From Lotus japonicus (Eukaryota; Streptophyta; Magnoliopsida; Fabales; Fabaceae), in assembly GCF_012489685.1 (NCBI RefSeq), contig NC_080043.1:43043127-43107126 (forward strand): 64,000 nt of DNA. The letters are read 5' to 3'. Position 1 is the first letter of the stretch; the number at the start of each line of letters is the position of its first letter. Below, piece after piece: positions 22,380 through 35,203 of this stretch. The notes beneath the pieces were generated by a model. The model searched no databases, had not been told where the DNA came from, and saw only the letters and a program-made list of their open reading frames with translations. A program made the translations under genes and the position numbers.

Positions 22380-23912
22380 AACAACTACCTCTTTCACTTC
22401 ATCTTCTATATACCTCCATTTGTGTACCCTCATCCCTCTACGATCCCTTTATTTGAAGCTCCTAACATCACCTCACTTTCTCTATCTAGTTTCCTTTCTC
22501 TTACCTCAGTTTAGTGTATTCTACTTTTGTCTGATATCCCCATTCATACTTACAATTTCTTTGAATTCTTTTCTCCTTTTCTTTTGCTACCACTTTTCAT
22601 CATTCCCTTGTTTCCTTTATCTTTGGCTAACAAATTGATACACATACATGTGTAAGAATAGTGACAATGTTTCTCACAGGATCCAAGAAAGAATCTTAAT
22701 TTCCCACCATATTCCTCAAACCAACTATTTAAAACAAACCATTTTCTATTCCTTTAATTTTCTTTAGTTTCTCTTCATTATATATGTATTGAGGCTTTAC
22801 TTTGTGCTTTATTTTTCCTTTAGGGTAGTATTATAGGGTTTTGGCTCTGTCTTTCATTCCTTGGTTTGGCTCCAGCATAGAGATTCAGGTGGGAACCTTG
22901 TCCATACCAAGTATGGACCACAAATATTCTACATTTGTTAATACCAGTATGTCTGCATAATCCCAATCAATGTCCATATATGCATATCTAAATAAATAAT
23001 CCACCCTATACTTTGTAATGCAAAGATTTGGGACCAAATTTATGAGATCATTAAAACCTTATTTGGACGTATTTGGATGCAAGAAGAACAAACTGACCTA
23101 ACTTTTTCAGTTTAAACAGATGAAAATGTCAGACCAGACAAACAATGACAACTTGTCATTGGCAAGCAACAAAAGGATCATATAGCCCAATCTCTTTCTG
23201 TCCTTATAATTGGTTTTAATAAACTTGTGCACGCAACGCATTTCCCATAGGTAAATACATCAAACTGGTTCCAATTAAATAAAATCACATACTCTTTTCC
23301 AAAATTTAGCTTTCTTAAGCAATCATAATTCATCCCCCAGACTGCAATCTAGGGATGGGTACATAGAAAACTCAAACTGTGACATTCACTCTCAAAATGA
23401 AACTGAATCAAAAGCCACAACATTTATTAAACTGGGCTGGTTACCTAGCTAGGTATTACATGGTAAGTCCAAAAAGCTTTTATAAGTGCACATGAGTGGG
23501 AAAACACATTTAAATGAAATTGTAGCATTTTGATGGAGACCAATAATTACTTACATCCAAACCACCCAAGTCGTGTTCAAATTCTGATTGGTCCATTTTC
23601 CCGTGAACCTCAAATAGTCTCTCTCTTCTCATCCGTACCAACTCAGTGTCAGTTAGATTTTTCTCCAACCCTGCATCAGTATACCACATTGTTAACTTAT
23701 AGAACTCTAAATTATTTATTTCATCCTACCTTTCTTATTAAACTGATGAAACTATATAAAACTCGGAACAAACTCTGAAAACTAATTTAAAACTGAAATA
23801 AACATTTGTAACATGAGATATTGCAGCAAAAGAAGGAACATTTACCTGTACCACATTTATTTGGAAGCACCTATTGGGAGCACTTAGGAAACTTTCAGCA
23901 GAGTGTATTTAT
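22380..23912. other. AT-rich host DNA left of the Tat-like element
   Basis: There is no recognised gene. On the minus strand a short exon-like piece with donor CAG/GTAAATG lies at about 23871-23847. It could be an exon of the gene whose first exons are at 55334-56208, but the reading frame does not prove it. Confidence 0.3.
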
Positions 23913-23917
23913 ACAAT

Positions 23918-24480
23918 TGGACTGGGCGAGACCCCAGGGTCCCAATGCCAAGGACACGATCCGTGGAGCATCGACTATCACATGGAGAGAGGTTGGAGCG
24001 AGCACACGATCCGCCGCAACAGCACGATGAGCAAGCAAGGTCTTTGGCTTCCTTCCCGAGGGACAAAAGAGGTGCGCAACTTCAACCTCAAGAACCGAGT
24101 GATGGAGCGGGTTGGCGATGGCTGATTCGCGACGTCATTAGTCGCCTAGAACGACATGATGCGGAAACGAGCGTAACAGACACAGCGCCGGAGCTTGATG
24201 CCTCATACAGAAAACACTACCGAGATTCCATACAACTACTAGAGTCTCCTTTCTCTCAAGGACGGGTAGAAGCAGAATGATGTGCCTATCACTGAATCTC
24301 AGGACACAATACTGGAAAGTGTCGAGCTCTACAGCGCGCGGTGGTAAAGCTGATTGTGGCAGGGAAATCAGCCACGACGCGAGGCGATGTGTTTTCGACG
24401 GCCAAAGAAGTTGGCACGATTGGTGGAGGTTTCGGCGGAGGAGGGACCACTAGTGCAGCGCGGAAGTGATATGTTAGAGC
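23918..24480 (+). pseudogene. Tat-like gag remnant
   Basis: Broken frames give DGAGWRWLIRDVISRLERHD and then CAYH, ISGHNTGKCRALQRAVVKL and IVAG. The latter matches the CxYH...GHxTxxC...L segment near the end of gag in Tat elements. Several frame changes, a stop inside CAYH and the short total length (~190 codons against several hundred) show a large internal deletion. Confidence 0.5.
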
Positions 24481-24481
24481 G

Positions 24482-27400
24482 GTGAATGCAGTTACAGAGA
24501 TTCCTTTTGGTTTTCAACATCCAGATATCACGTTTTTGTCTGCTGATTTCTTCAGAATAAAGCCGCATTTAGATGACCCGAGTGCTCCTATTAATCAGCT
24601 CACCGTGCAACGAGTGCTTCTAGACCAAGGAAGTTCGGCGGACATCATTTACGACGGAGCGTTTGCTCGGCTTGGTGTGAGCGAGGGAAACCTCGCTCCC
24701 TATGAAGGAACTCTGGTGGGATTCGCGAGCGAGCAAGTGTGGGTGAAGGGCGCCCTCGACCTTGACACCACGTTTGGCGAGGAAGAGAACGCTAGGACGC
24801 TCAGAGTCAAATATCTAATCTTTGAGGCAGAGGGGTCATACAACATGATCATCGGGCGAAACACCTTAAACCGTCTGTGCGCCGTGATCTCAACAGCCCA
24901 CCTAGCGGTGAAGTATCCGCTGTCGAATGGGCATATTGGGGGAATTGTTGTGGATCAAAGGGTCGCAAGGGAATGCTACTGTAATGCTGTGGATCGGTAT
25001 GGGAAGAAAAACGCTTCAGTCGGGCACCGTTGCAGCGAAGTTGAGACGCCGAAGGAAAGTTTAGACCCGAGGGGCGAGGGACGTGTTAACAGGCCCACAC
25101 CGATAGAAGAAACCAAAGAGCTGAAGTTCGACGAGAAGATACTCAAGATAGGAACCAAGTTAAGTGAGGACCAAGAACAAAGGCTATCAAAGTTGTTAGA
25201 TATTTTCGCCTGGAGTCACAAAGACATGCCAGGTATAGACCCAAACTTCATTTGCCACAAGCTGGCATTGAATCCAGGAGCTAAGCCTATAACCCAAACT
25301 CGCCGGAGAATGGGAAACGAAAAAGAGAAGGCCATCCAGAAAGAGGTAAACAAGTTGCTAGCGGCGGACTTCATACGAGAAATCAAGTACCCTACCTGGT
25401 TGGCAAATGTGGTGATGGTCAAGAAGGCGAACGAGAAGTGGCGAATGTGCGTAGATTATACAGACTTGAACAAGGCATGCCCAAAAGATTCTTATCCCTT
25501 GCCGAGCATAGATAAGCTGGTAGACGGAGCTTCAGGAAATGAACTTCTGAGTTTAATGGATGCTTATTCAGGATATCACCAAATTAAGATGCATCCGTTG
25601 GACGAAGACAAAACAACTTTTATGACTGCAAGGGTAAACTACTGTTACCAGACTATGCCTTTCGGGTTAAAGAATGTGGGGGCGACGTATCAGTGGTTGA
25701 TCGATAGGGTGTTTGAAGGCCAAGTGAGAAGGAACATGGAGGTGTACGTTGTCGACATGATCGTTAAATCGGTTTTGGGATCAAACCATCATGAGGATTT
25801 GATGGAGGCCTTCGATAGGATTCGCAAGCATAACATGAGGCTTAATCCAGAAAAGTGTTCTTTCGGCATACATGGTGGGAAGTTTTTAGGCATCATGATT
25901 ACATCGAGAGGAATCGAAATCAATCCAAATAAATGTAAGGCGATCCAGGAGATGAAAAGCCCGAGCAATGTGAAAGAGGTGCAGAGACTAACCGGGCGGA
26001 CCGCGGCCTTATCCCGTTTCCTCCCTCACTCGGGCGACAAGTCAGCCCCGTTCTTCAAATGCCTCAACAAGAACATGGCATTTGAGTGGAATTCAGAGTG
26101 CGAGGAGGCCTTCACCCACCTCAAGGAGATGTTGTCCACCCCACCAGTCCTATCAAAACCTGTCCAAGGTCTTCCTTTGCATTTATACTTCTCTGTTGGT
26201 GATCACGCAATAAGCTCGGTGATCCTTCAGGAGGTGGATGGAGAGCAAAAGATAGTCTATTTCGTAAGCCATACACATCAGGGGGCGCAGGTCAGGTATC
26301 AAAAGATAGAAAAAGCGGCGCTCGCCGTCCTCATCACCGCCAGACGCCTACGACCGTATTTTCAAAGCTTTCTGATAAAAATAAGAACTGACCTTCCTTT
26401 GAGACAGGTATTGCAGAAGCCAGACTTGTCAGGAAGGCTTGTCGCGTGGTCAGTAGAGTTGTCAGAATATGGATTGCAGTATGACAAAAGGGGGAAGGTC
26501 GACGCACAGACCTTAGCGGATTTTGTGGTGGAATTGACGCCGGAAAAAGGGGAAAAGGTGAGCACGCAATGGATATTGTTTGTCGATGGGTCGTCGAACA
26601 ACAACAGAAGCGGGGCTGGGGTCACGCTGCAGGGGCCCGGGGAGTTGGTGTTGGAACAGTCCCTCAGATTCCAGTTCAAAACCAGCAATAACCAAGCAGA
26701 ATACAGGGCTCTTATTGCGGTCTTGAAGCTGGAAATTGAGGTGCAAATCGACAATCTGCTGGTAAGGACGGATTCGCTGCTAGTGGCAAGCCAAGTCAAC
26801 GGGGAGTTTCAGGTAAAGGAACCGGCCTTGATAAAGTATGTGGAGCGCGTGCGGCTGCTCATGGGACGTTTGCAACAGGTGGTAGTTGAATTCGTGCCGA
26901 GGGCGCAAAACCAAAGGGCAGACGCCCTAGCAAAGCTAGCAAGCACAAGGAAGCCTGGCAACAATCAGATTATGATTCAAGAGACGCTCGCCGGTCCCAG
27001 CATAAAGGGGGATTTGGTGGCTTCGGTTGATCGCCAGGAAACTTGGATGAACCCCATCATCGATATTCTGGCGGGGGAACCAAGTGACGTGGTAAAATAC
27101 TCAAAGGCGCAAAGGAGAGAGGCGGGGCACTACACGCTACTCGACGGGATACTCTTTCGACGAGGATTTAGTTCGCCCCTCCTACGATGTCTTCCACCTG
27201 AGAAGTACGAGGCTGTTATGACGGAGGTTCATGAGGGAGTTTGTGCAAGCCACATTGGAGGAAGGTTGCTGGTGAGCAAGGTCCTCAGAGCGGGTTTCTA
27301 TTGGCCTACGACAAGGAAGGATTGTGCAGAGTTTGTGAGGAAATGCGAGAAGTGCCAAGTATTTGCAAACCTACCTAGAGCTCCGCCGGAGCAATTAGTC

Positions 27401-28263
27401 ACAATCAGTTCCCCATGGCCTTTCGCCATGTGGGGAGTCGACCTGGTCGGGCCCTTCCCCACCGCTAGGTCGCAAATGAAGTTCATCCTTGTGGCAGTGG
27501 ACTACTTCACCAAATGGGTGGAAGCTGAGCCTCTGGCAAGCATTACGGCAACCAAAATCATAAGTTTTTACTGGAAGAGAATCGTCTGCCGGTTCGGAGT
27601 ACCGAGGGCGATTGTCTCGGATAGTGGGACGCAGTTCGCAAGTAATCAAACCAAGGAGTTCTGCGAAGAGATGGGCATTCAGAGGAGATTTTCTTCGGAG
27701 GAACATCCGCAGACAAACGGGCAGGCAGAATCGGCGAACAAAGTCATCTGCGAGGTTTGAAACGCCGACTCTCGGAGGCCAAGGGAGCTTGGTTAGACGA
27801 ACTTCCAATTGTAATTTGGTCGTATAACACAACTCGGCACTCAACTACAGGGGAAACTCCGTTCAGAATGACTTATGAAGCGGACGCCATGCTCCCTGTA
27901 GAGATAGACAACAGTTCGTGGCGGACGGCACCGAGGTTCGAGGGAGAAAATTCTTCAAACATGGCAGTAGAACTAGACTTGTTGTCGGAGACACACAATG
28001 AGGCCCGCCTCAGGGATGCCGCGATGAAGCAGCGAGCTGCGGCCAAGTATGACACAAAGGTAAAACCAAGGGAGATGCAGGTAGGGGATTTGGTGCTTAA
28101 AAAGCGAACAGGAGTCACCGGAAATAAACTGAGCCCAATCTGGGAAGGGCCCTACAGGATCTTAAAAGCTTTGGGAAGAGGAGCATATCACCTGGAAAGC
28201 TTGGATGGGAAACGGGTGCCACGATCCTGGAACGCAGCGAAACTGAAGTACTATTACAGTTGA
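24482..28263 (+). pseudogene. Tat-like pol: protease, RT, RNase H, second RNase H, integrase; disabled
   Basis: The long frame 24482-27760 (1,092 codons) carries: a protease-like VLLDQGSSADI (residues 46-55); reverse transcriptase ~300-480 with WRMCVDYTDLNKACPKDSYP and TMPFGLKNVGATY; a first RNase H ~560-640; a second, plant-type RNase H from 697 (LFVDGSSNNNRSGAG, NNQAEYRAL, RTDSLLV, RADALAKLAS), typical of Tat/Ogre; and integrase with an HHCC finger ~915-960, GVDLVGPF and VSDSGTQF. Two lesions are plain. The RT catalytic YVDD is YVVD (residues 422-425), losing one metal-binding aspartate. A one-base deletion near 27756 ends the frame in the integrase just after NGQAESANK; the integrase C-terminus continues in the next frame to 28263. 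Confidence 0.9.
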
Positions 28264-29010
28264 TAAGGCAAAAGGGAGCTGGATCTGATGCAGAGATGGG
28301 CAGGGCGCCTCACGTAGGCTGCGGAGTTAAAAGCGAAATGAAGAAACATACTTTTGTACTTATCCCAGGAAGTTATTAGCCAAAAGCGCCCAAAAATGGT
28401 AAAAATAAAGACACGTTCTTGTTCTCCATCTCGGGAGTTTGTTGGCTATCACGCCTGATTGAAAATACAAAAATTGTATCCAGCAATTTCAATCACACTG
28501 AATTGCGGCGAGAGCTCGGTGGGAAAAATTCCCTGAAGGTGGCAATCCCAACACGACCTTGATGTCTGGGGATCGCTCCGGAAAAGCCGACGCAGCTCGT
28601 CGTCACTCGTCGGCGATGTGTGCGGATAAGCTTCTTATCCCAGTAATCTCCCTGAAATATGGGCGAGCATTTTTCAACTAGGCTCGAAAGTCTCGGGTAA
28701 ACCCATATGGCCATTGGGCACTGAGCAATTGTAAGTCCCCGCCTAATAGGGCTGGCGGGGCCACACCTGATCTTACGGGAAATATGTGTGTGAATGAAAG
28801 CCTCGGTTCAAAAACCGAGCGACGAGTCCTAGCTAAACCCAACACACCATCAATGTCGTCAGACGTAATTCAGAAATAAAGAAACGATGGAGGATGCGAG
28901 AGAGGAAATCGAAAAGCGCTAAAATGTGCGAGAGAAATAATATAGTGAAAACTAAAATAGTTGGCTTAAACTAAAAACATGACGAGTAAAGCAAAAGAGT
29001 ACTAACATTA
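28264..29010. other. Non-coding stretch between pol and the antisense ORF
   Basis: GC-moderate element sequence. Neither strand is open for long. It presumably holds the convergent transcript ends. Confidence 0.5.
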
Positions 29011-30163
29011 CTATAATCCAATATTAAAATAAGAAGTAAACATTGTTTTATCTGTCTCTTTATTTTTGCTCCACAACGTCTCCAAGGTCAACATTAGTGA
29101 CTCCCGGTGGATCTTCGACACCCTCCAGCCCTGCGGGTGTAATCTTCTTAAAAATTCCAAGGGATCAAGGTTGATGTTGGGATGGAGATGTTTAACTTGA
29201 GCCTTGGCGATCAGGAAGCCACAGATACGCTCATTGGTCACCGCGTGAGCAGCTTCGCCCCTTTTCTTCTCCTCTAGGGCGAGGGCCTGGGCGTCTTTTT
29301 CGGCCAAGAGTTTGCGTTTCGACTCCAAATCAGAGCGTGCATAGGCAAGAGCTTTCCCCCTGTCCGCCAAACCTTGGCGCAACTTGGTGATTTCCTCATT
29401 CTTGGTCAAAAGGTCTCCCTTCTGAGAAGTAAGGGTAGCCTCCTGGGTACCAAGAGTTTTGCGAAGCTCTTCAATTTGGCTTTTAAGTTGTACCTCTTTC
29501 TTCTGCATCTTCGCCGTCTTCTCCGCTTCCGAGGCCAACTGTTTGGACAACTTGGAGCAAGTTTCATTGATTTGAAGGTTGGTCGAGCGCAGTTTCTCCA
29601 CCTCCTGCCGGAGTCCAGCAATCCCGGTAAGGGGACAGGCTTCCCAAGCCACTTGGGCGAACAAGCAGCCGGCTCGAAGGAGGTTGGACACAACTTCTTG
29701 GGCAACGTGTTGCGGGTTCTGGTTGGGCGTTTCCCTCAGTTTCTCGAGGAAGGGATGAGAAAGCAGGAAGGAGAAGGGATCAGAGCTTGATTCGCCAGAG
29801 GGGTTCTGTGGACGATTCAGAGGGGGGTCTTTTTCCCCGCCAACAACCTTGGGAGAAGCAGGAGTTGGCAAGTCAGAGGTGGAAGTTGAGAGACGAACGA
29901 CAGTCGGCGAAGACTGGGCCGTCGGTGACATAGAAGGATCACCCGCACCAACCGGGGCGGGAGAGCCAGAGGCAGTGCCCTCCCCGCCAGGGACAGTTGA
30001 AGAAACGAAAGGAGGTTTTAGCTCGTCCAATTTTTCCTTCTTGGAAACACCATCGTTCGACGGCGAGCTTTGTTTCTTCTCCCCGGTATGAGCGGAGGGA
30101 GGAGTTTTAACGCCCCCGGAAAGGAAAGCCTTCAGCAGTTCGTCGGAAGAGAAATTCATTTTT
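29011..30163 (-). CDS. Antisense ORF of the Tat-like element, 3' exon (382-codon frame)
   Basis: The frame starts at ATG 30159, just after a strong acceptor (pyrimidine run and CAG at 30164-30166), and ends at 29011. The first ~140 residues are Pro/Ser-rich (GGEGTASGSPAPVGAGDPS). Residues ~180-300 form a long coiled coil with regular Leu/Glu/Lys heptads (LRQEVEKLRSTNLQINETC, KSQIEELRKTL). No catalytic motif is seen. With the upstream pieces at 30190-30748 and 41944-42255 it makes one antisense gene converging on pol. Tat/Retand-type elements are known to carry such antisense ORFs, and their proteins fall in the 'putative gypsy type transposon' (Transposase_28-like) family. The product's function is unknown. 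Confidence 0.65.
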
Positions 30164-30189
30164 CTGAAAAGAAAAAGAGAAAGCAGTCG

Positions 30190-30748
30190 TTAGAGATAAA
30201 GGACATATAAAAAGAGGGGTACGACAAAGGAGTAAGAAAAAGGACCTAGTCGGGGAAGCAATTTGGATCCTGGGGGGACATCAAGCAGTTCAATACAACT
30301 AAAAAGTGGAAGCTGAGATAAGACCTCAACGGCGAAGCTTTCTCTGGAGGAAAAATATATTTTTGGGAAGCCGGATAAGGATCTTGGGGACAGCGTCCAG
30401 TAAAGAGGGAAAAGGGCTTTCCCGTCCTTCTGTGTAAATGATGAGGGGTAAGCGGGGTGGACGATGACCCTGAAATACCGGCGAGCCAAATAAGATTCCA
30501 GGCCCACTTGATAAGGGGCAAATCGTTCTCGTCCTGGCCGGGGCACCAGAGTGACCCAGCCGCGAGAACCTCGAGTTTGAGAATCTACTTCAAAGAAGAA
30601 GGAAAAAGGGGTAGCAGAAGGCGCTACGTCAACGCTATGGCGAAGAATCTCAAAACACCGCAGATAGGCCCAGGAGCGGGGATGGAGTTGACAAGGAGAA
30701 ACATTCATATCGCACAACATTTGAGTAAGAAAGGAGGAGAAAGGAAGT
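30190..30748 (-). pseudogene. Antisense ORF of the Tat-like element, middle part (Transposase_28-like)
   Basis: The minus frame reads LPFSSFLTQMLCDMNVSPCQ, LHPRSWAYLRCFEIL, FSFFFEVDSQTRG and GWVTLVPR. LPF...N(V/L)xPxQLHPxSWAxxxxFEIL is the hallmark of the plant family called putative gypsy-type transposon domain. The frame runs through the LTR boundary, and no true ATG lies at its start: the element at 30749 was inserted into the coding sequence. The exact donor joining it to the acceptor at 30164 is uncertain. Confidence 0.65.
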
Positions 30749-31397
30749 TGTAACACCCCGATTTCGGTGGCGTAACTTTAGTAACCAAAAAGAAAACTTT
30801 AAGCGGAAAAACGTGAATATTTTTTTTTCGTCGATAACATAGACAAGAGTGAAATCAATAAAACCCAAATGTGAAAAGACAACAGATCTAATATACAATA
30901 TATATAACAGCCCCCGCTGTAAGTAGCAACCTCGTCACGAGTAACCTCCAGTGACGGAAAGAAGAAAAGTGTAACGCCCGTAGGCAATAAGTACAGACCA
31001 AAGAAAAAGGTAAGTGTCCTCAACACCATCCCTCAAAACTGAGAATAAGCTGGCCCATCGGCCTGAAACAAGACCCCCTAAGTCCAACCAACTCTCTGTG
31101 ATTCCCGTAAAGAAACCACACAAAAAGCTATAGGCGGGAAACTACCCTGTCCCCAAAAAAACAAATGACGCAATGACTGTCAGAGCTAAGACTCTACTCC
31201 TACACTAATCCTATCTCGAGGAGCTCACACTAACACTCAGTCCTACGTGCTAGCATGATCGTCGTCCGAATCTGAATCCAGAACGACCAAGTCTACATAC
31301 ACTACCCGTCCTCCCCTCGCAACCGCAATGCGCTCCGGTGCTGGACTAACGGGCTTTGGGCCCGAACCATGATCATCAGTAATCGCAACGGTGGGTG

Positions 31398-33861
31398 TGT
31401 AACACCCTGTTTTTAATTAAAATAAGGTTGGTATTTTAATTTAATTAAGATTCTATTGTATGGTGGTTTAATAGGTGATATAATAATACTTTAATGAAAT
31501 AAAATATTTTTTTTGTGATGTTGGGTGTGTTTTATGAAATGGAAGAGAGCTAGGGGGTGAAAGTTACGATTAAAAATAGAGACAAGGACTAGGAGAGATT
31601 TTAGGATTTTTAGTTTAGCCCTTGAGGAATTAGGTTTAGATGGTTTAATAAGGATGGGGAAGCAGCTAAAGAAAAAAAAATAAGAAAGAAGAGGACGCGT
31701 GAAATAAGGAGAAAAAAAAAAAGAAGAAGGCTGTGCGTGAAGTAGCAGGAAGAGAGGGAGAGCGGATCGGCTTCGGAGAATTCGATCGGGAACGGGGAGC
31801 TGCACTCAATCCAAAGGTAAGGGTGGGATTTTGAGTTTATAATGGAATTATGGTGAATGATATTAGGGATTTGGGAGAAGTAGAATTGTTTCTGTTAATG
31901 ATGTTCTGGAAATCTGATTTGAAATCCATTGATTTTGGGATTTTCTTTTGTGTGATTGAACGGGGTGAGGGCAGAACCATAGTATGCTAGGAGTTTTGGG
32001 TTGAGGTTCCCTTTTGATTTTCTTTATGATCACGCACATAAGGACTGTTAGGTAGCATGCTTGTTAGGTTTTGTGTCTTGTTTGATGAGAAACAACTTTA
32101 ATCACTTATTTTGGAACATAAAACGGACTGGTCATTTTCCTGGTATGAACCGTGACTTTCGAAGCCTTTTAGAGCCTGTTTAGAGTGCTCGAATAATGTT
32201 GCGTTGAACTGAGAAAGTGTAGGCCTTTGAAAGAGCTTTCTGGAATGATATGGTACATAATTTTTGGTTGAGAGACGAGGTCTGTAAGTTCAGTTTAGTA
32301 AACCATGTTTTTCTGCGCTCTGTATCTGCTATCTCTGCCAGTGAACTTCAACGTGATTTTTCACCTTGTTAATGTGCCCAGAAAATTCTTTGATGAACTA
32401 GAAAGAGGTAGAGTTTTCTGTTAGCTTTTCAAATTGAGGTCATTTGTAATTTTTGAACAAGTAACGAATCCTGTAGGTTATCTCTACTGAAATATGTTTC
32501 TGCTGTGAGCGTAATTCCTGAACTGCTATATGATTTATGCACGGATTTGATGATGCTGTGCTGCTGTCCGAAATTTCCTGGGCTGGACAGTACACTTCGA
32601 GACCTGTTTTCGCCCAGTTAGAGTGCTCAAATGAAGATGTGATCAACTAAGAAATTGTAGGACTTTAAGTTAGCTTTCTAGGCATATAAAATACATGATT
32701 TTTGGTTCAGTAACGAATTCAGGAGACCGCTTTTAGTGGCTGGTGTTCCTGCTGTTTTTCCAGATTACGGAAATTCTGATTGTTTTGGAAATATAATTAG
32801 ATTTAGATTACATGTTGTATGAAAGTTAATGTCTTTATGTGCCATGTATTAGCTATGAGGATGATGCATGTGGCTGAACACCTTTAGCATGAAATCCATA
32901 ATTTATTTACCATATGTGATAGCTTCTTCCATGATTGCATGCTTAAGTGAGTTGTTTCATTGATTTGGTGCCAAAATTGCCTAAGATGTCAGGGTAATTG
33001 TATAGTTGATAAAAATGCATGTGTGCTGAATTGTGTTGTTTTAAGCGATGTTAGTGATGTAGTGATATAGGCGCAATGCCTCATGTTGAAGTGATGATTA
33101 TGAGATGTATACGTCATTTTGAGTCGCATAGCATCTGCATACTCTGTGATGGCCTGTATTGGCGATTTGTGATGAAGGCTTATGCCTTGTGCCTCCAATA
33201 ATTGGCAATTAGTGATGAGGGCTGAAGCCCTGTTGGTACCACATACATATGCATAGTCATTGTTGTGTTCGAATTGTATCCGAGTCGATGACGTTATTTG
33301 TGACTGTTTTAGTAACTGAGCTATATGAATATAAAAAGAAGTGGTGTGACATTAATCTAGCATATTTATTGCCATTCTTATATTTATGATACTCGATATC
33401 TCACCCCTTCTGTTTGAATGTTACCCTTGTTGGTAACGTGCAGGTAATTAGGAGGAGTAGTCTATAGCCTTTATTTCGAGTTGGAGTCCTTGCTCTGATA
33501 CGTAGCACTCGGGGGGGAAATGGACGCTTGTTTTCCTTCTGTTATAATTTGAATTAAGTTGTTATTTGAGAAGTTGTTTCTGTTTTAAGTTGTGGGCAAG
33601 ATACTATGTTTTCTTTAAGTTTTAAAGACATTGGATTCGCTGCATAACTATTTGTCAAAGTGAACTAGTTCAAAGACTAATTAACTGTCACAAGAGCATT
33701 TAAGTTTATTTATGAGTTCATCTCAAAGTTTATGTGCTATGTATCTGTTACAAGAGCATTATGTTAATGTTTTAAGTGATTATGTAATGCCTCATGAGTG
33801 TTAAAATTTTTATCACTCTGATATTTGCAATACATATGCCGTTTAGAATTGGGGTGTTACA
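31398..33861 (+). repeat. 5' LTR of the gag-only element
   Basis: 2,464 bp; AATATAAAAAG near 33330 is a possible TATA box. Confidence 0.9.
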
Positions 33862-34006
33862 TTAGTGGTATCAGAGCAATGGTTGGTCAGTGACCAAGTT
33901 TTTAGTATAATATATATTCTAATACTTACTGATACTCGATATGTGTAAGTAGCATTATCGAGCTGTTGTTTGATAAGAGTTGTTGGTTGTTTGGAGATTC
34001 AGGAAA

Positions 34007-35134
34007 ATGGTTGCCGGAAGGAATGATGAAGCTATCGCTGAGGCATTGGCAATGATGGCTAGCGCCATTTGGCAAGGTCAGCAAGCGAACCTTGGGAACC
34101 ATAATCAGGATGAATTTTGTGCTTTGGGAAAGTTTCAGAGGAACAATCCGCCAACCTTTGAAGGAGCATACGACCCTGACAAAGCACAGGCATGGCTGAA
34201 AGCAATTGAGAAGATCTTTCGAGTCATGAATTGTACTGACACGCAGAAGGTGCAGTTTGGCACCCATATGCTTGAGAAAGAAGCTGAAGATTGGTGGGAC
34301 AACACTGTTCAGAGGTTTGAAGGTGATGGGATGATGATTACTTGGGATCTTTTCAAGGGTGCATTTCTGGAGAAGTACTATCCAGAAGATGTGTGTGGAA
34401 AGAAGGAAATTGAGTTTCTTGAACTGAAGCAGGGTAATGGAACCGTGGCGGAGTATGCTACAAAGTTTGAGGAATTGATTAAGTTTTGTCCCCACTACAA
34501 TACTGCCGAAGCTGAGAGATCTAAGTGTAACAAGTTTGTGAATGGTTTGAGACCTGAGATCAAGAAGGTTGTGGGATATCAACAGATTATCCGATTTTCT
34601 GACCTGGTTAACAGGAGTAGGATATATGATGAGGATAGTAGGGAAAGTGCTGCTCACTAGAAGTCTTTGAAAGAGAAGAAAGAAAAGGGGCAATTCAAAG
34701 GGAAACCGTATGGGAATCCTGCTGATAAGGGTAAACAAGAAGCTGGTCATGACAAGAAGCCGAGTGGGGGAGGAGCTCCTAATCCGGTTAGGTGCTACAA
34801 GTGTGGTGTTGAAGGACATCGTTCTCCTGAATGTCCCAATTCAGAAGCAACATGATTTAAGTGTGGCAAGCTGGGCCACAAATCCTTTGAGTGCCTAGAA
34901 GGTAAAACTGTGGCATGCTACAGATGTGGAGAGCAAGGTCACATCAGTACTAATTGTGACAAACCCAAGAAGGATCCAGCAAGGGGGAAGGTGTTTGCTT
35001 TATCTGGTGCTGAGACTACTGCTGAGGATAGACTAATTCGAAGTACGTGCTTTATTAAATGTACATCTTTGATTGCCATTATTATTATGGGTGTGATGCA
35101 TTCTTTATTTCATTGGAGCTTGAGAGTCAGATGA
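34007..35134 (+). pseudogene. Gypsy gag with three zinc knuckles and a protease stub, two in-frame stops
   Basis: The likely start is ATG 34007 (MVAGRNDEAIAEALAMM). The capsid segment reads FEGAYDPDKAQAWLKAIEKI and EKEAEDWW, typical of chromovirus-type retrotransposon gag. A TAG after RESAAH (34658-34660) and a TGA after PNSEAT (34853-34855) interrupt one continuous frame. Three CCHC knuckles follow: CYKCGVEGHRSPEC, FKCGKLGHKSFEC (first Cys replaced by the codon after the stop) and CYRCGEQGHISTNC. The frame then enters the protease (FALSGAETTAEDRLIR), but the expected DTGATHS active site reads IMGVMHS, and the frame ends at 35134. Gag packages RNA into particles; with two stops this copy probably cannot supply a full-length protein. 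Confidence 0.75.
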
Positions 35135-35203
35135 GGGAGTCCTACCCCGAATTGTTCGTTTAAGGAAATTTTCGAGGGCGAAAATTCTTAAGTGGGGGAG
35201 AGT

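Noticed and set aside
30728..30748. Purine-rich run directly before TGTAACACC, looking like a polypurine tract and 3' LTR of the Tat-like element
   Set aside because: GAAGT duplicates flank the unit, and the antisense coding frame continues on its far side, so the run is coding sequence and the LTR is a later insertion.
33926..34819. 297-codon minus-strand ORF opposite the gypsy gag
   Set aside because: It is the shadow of the gag frame, with no protein-like motifs; its sister frames vary with gag codon use.
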